From contig JASLXL010000072.1 of NCBI GenBank assembly GCA_030740335.1, forward strand, positions 1 to 5,666: DNA of 5,666 bases. Reading direction: 5' to 3'. This stretch comes from SAR202 cluster bacterium. Its GTDB lineage: Bacteria > Chloroflexota > Dehalococcoidia > SAR202 > CAJWER01. Below, in pieces: positions 4,717 to 5,666 of this stretch. How positions within the stretch are numbered: position 1 is the first letter of the stretch; each line of letters starts with the position of its first letter. The notes under the pieces were generated by a model. The model searched no databases. It was not told the DNA's origin and saw only the letters and a list, made by a program, of their open reading frames with translations. The position numbers were made by a program, and so were the translations under genes.

Positions 4717-5666
4717 TCAGACCCTGCCGAACCTCGGCAGGGGAGTGCCCAGTAGCGGTCGTGCATAGTCCAAAAATGCCTCCGTAACCCCGTAGTGATC
4801 CGGGTCCAGGTACTCTGGCGGCATCTCCCTCACAGCGTTGGCTACCTTCGACAGTGGCGCGAGACCGGTACCGCACCCGTAGACATCGCCTCCGGAACGC
4901 ACAAGGGTGATCATCATGTCCGTCTCGCCGCCCAGCGCAGCCCGCACCGCCCCACGCCCAGCCATCTCCGCCTCCCGCGCGTCCGCGGTCGACACGCATA
5001 CCGCCATAGATCGCTGTATCGTACCGGGCTTTTCGTAGCGTACCCGCACATTCAGCCGTCGCCCCAACAGGGCGGCCAGGTGGTGTCCCGCGCCCTCGTA
5101 GTAGGGGTGCCCGAATTCGTCTGTGTACCATGGGGCAGCGTCTGTACCCAGCGGTCCGTCGATGCCACGGGCATTCTCCGCCACCACTGCCACGGCGAAC
5201 CCGAACTGCCGGTACGCTGCCTCCATTAAACCAGCGAAGCGCTGCTCGTCCACCGGAACCTCCGGGACGCATATCACGTGGGGGGCGTCCCGCTCCTCAC
5301 GCCGGGCGAGGGCGGATGAGGCCGCCAGCCAGCCGGCATCACGGCCCATCACTTCCAGCACCGTGATCGGGGCCGCAGAGCCCATCGCCTCCGCGTCACG
5401 CGCCGCGCCCATCGTCGCCAGAGCGACGAAACGCGCCGCGCTGCCGTAGCCAGGTGTGTGGTCGGTGCCCACAAGGTCGTTATCGATCGTCTTGGGCACA
5501 TTCACTACCCTCAATGGCACGCCAGACGCTGTAGCCGCCAGGTGCAACGCATGCCCGGTGGCAGCCGAATCGTTGCCGCCGATCACGTGGATATGTCCTA
5601 TGCCCCGACTACTAAGCACTCGCAGCACAGCCGGGACATCCTCGGGCCCAAGCCTGCGACGTGTTG
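4717..5666 (-). CDS. pfp: 6-phosphofructokinase family protein, PPi-type signature (N-terminus outside window)
   Basis: The minus-strand frame runs from the right edge to TGA at 4719-4717 and shows 315 C-terminal residues; roughly the first 90 of a family-typical ~400 are missing. The family phosphorylates fructose 6-phosphate at C1 in glycolysis, from ATP or from pyrophosphate (reversibly). Visible motifs are GGNDS (5580-5566), PKTIDNDL (from 5496), with the catalytic base Asp in TIDND, DHTPGYGSA, MGRDAGW (5349-5329), VPE, and PGTIQRS (5058-5038), the QR sugar-binding motif. In ATP-dependent enzymes the first two motifs read GGDGS and PGTIDND (E. coli Gly104 and Gly124). Here those positions are Asp and Lys, the pair that marks PPi-dependent enzymes. 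The E. coli Asp103 position is Asn, which I recall in some PPi-type clades. The GTG at 5628 is an internal codon, not the start, because the frame and the similarity continue upstream. No operon partner is visible. Family membership is near certain; the phosphoryl donor is inferred from the two residues. The symbol pfp carries that inference. Confidence 0.92.
   Translation of the reverse strand, partial: TRRRLGPEDVPAVLRVLSSRGIGHIHVIGGNDSAATGHALHLAATASGVPLRVVNVPKTIDNDLVGTDHTPGYGSAARFVALATMGAARDAEAMGSAAPITVLEVMGRDAGWLAASSALARREERDAPHVICVPEVPVDEQRFAGLMEAAYRQFGFAVAVVAENARGIDGPLGTDAAPWYTDEFGHPYYEGAGHHLAALLGRRLNVRVRYEKPGTIQRSMAVCVSTADAREAEMAGRGAVRAALGGETDMMITLVRSGGDVYGCGTGLAPLSKVANAVREMPPEYLDPDHYGVTEAFLDYARPLLGTPLPRFGRV

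Noticed and set aside
4655..5272. Long 205-codon minus-strand open frame overlapping the phosphofructokinase gene
   Set aside because: It lies on the same strand in another frame of a clearly conserved gene; its product is Arg/Gly-rich without motifs, as expected of a shadow in GC-rich DNA.

Overview
The window looks like a piece of a bacterial chromosome of moderately high GC, most likely from the Chloroflexota (Dehalococcoidia or SAR202-like lineage). This placement is inference. It rests on a threonyl-tRNA synthetase that lacks the N-terminal TGS domain, a DUF1800-like C-terminus, an intracellular NHL-repeat propeller protein and a pyrophosphate-type phosphofructokinase, a combination I associate with that group from memory and have not checked by search. 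I see no phage genes, insertion sequences, CRISPR arrays, tRNAs or rRNAs.

Layout, left to right. Positions 1-216 (+) hold the last 71 codons of a gene resembling the C-terminus of DUF1800 proteins. The gap 217-449 carries the first copy (R1, about 309-427) of a structured intergenic repeat and leads into a six-bladed NHL beta-propeller gene (450-1529, +). A 235-base gap with nothing convincing follows. Next is a TTG-started Nudix-family gene with an eroded Nudix box (1765-2298, +). A 379-base non-coding stretch (2299-2677) has weak promoter candidates, a small palindrome and a strong Shine-Dalgarno. It leads into thrS (2678-4423, +), the best-supported gene here. A convergent 293-base gap (4424-4716) holds the second repeat copy (R2, about 4601-4688) and several hairpins. 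The minus strand from 4717 past the right edge is the C-terminal 315 residues of a phosphofructokinase with PPi-type signatures.

The genes do not form an obvious pathway. The spacings exceed 200 bases and thrS and the phosphofructokinase converge, so most are probably separate transcription units: translation (thrS), glycolysis (PFK), nucleotide-derivative housecleaning (Nudix) and two proteins of unknown role. The least ordinary signal is non-coding: R1 and R2 share two conserved blocks in the same order and orientation, each followed by a second CCC/GGG hairpin. They look like members of a dispersed family of structured intergenic elements. The second copy lies in a convergent gap where a GGGGACA-type motif occurs four times in both orientations, allowing mutually exclusive folds.
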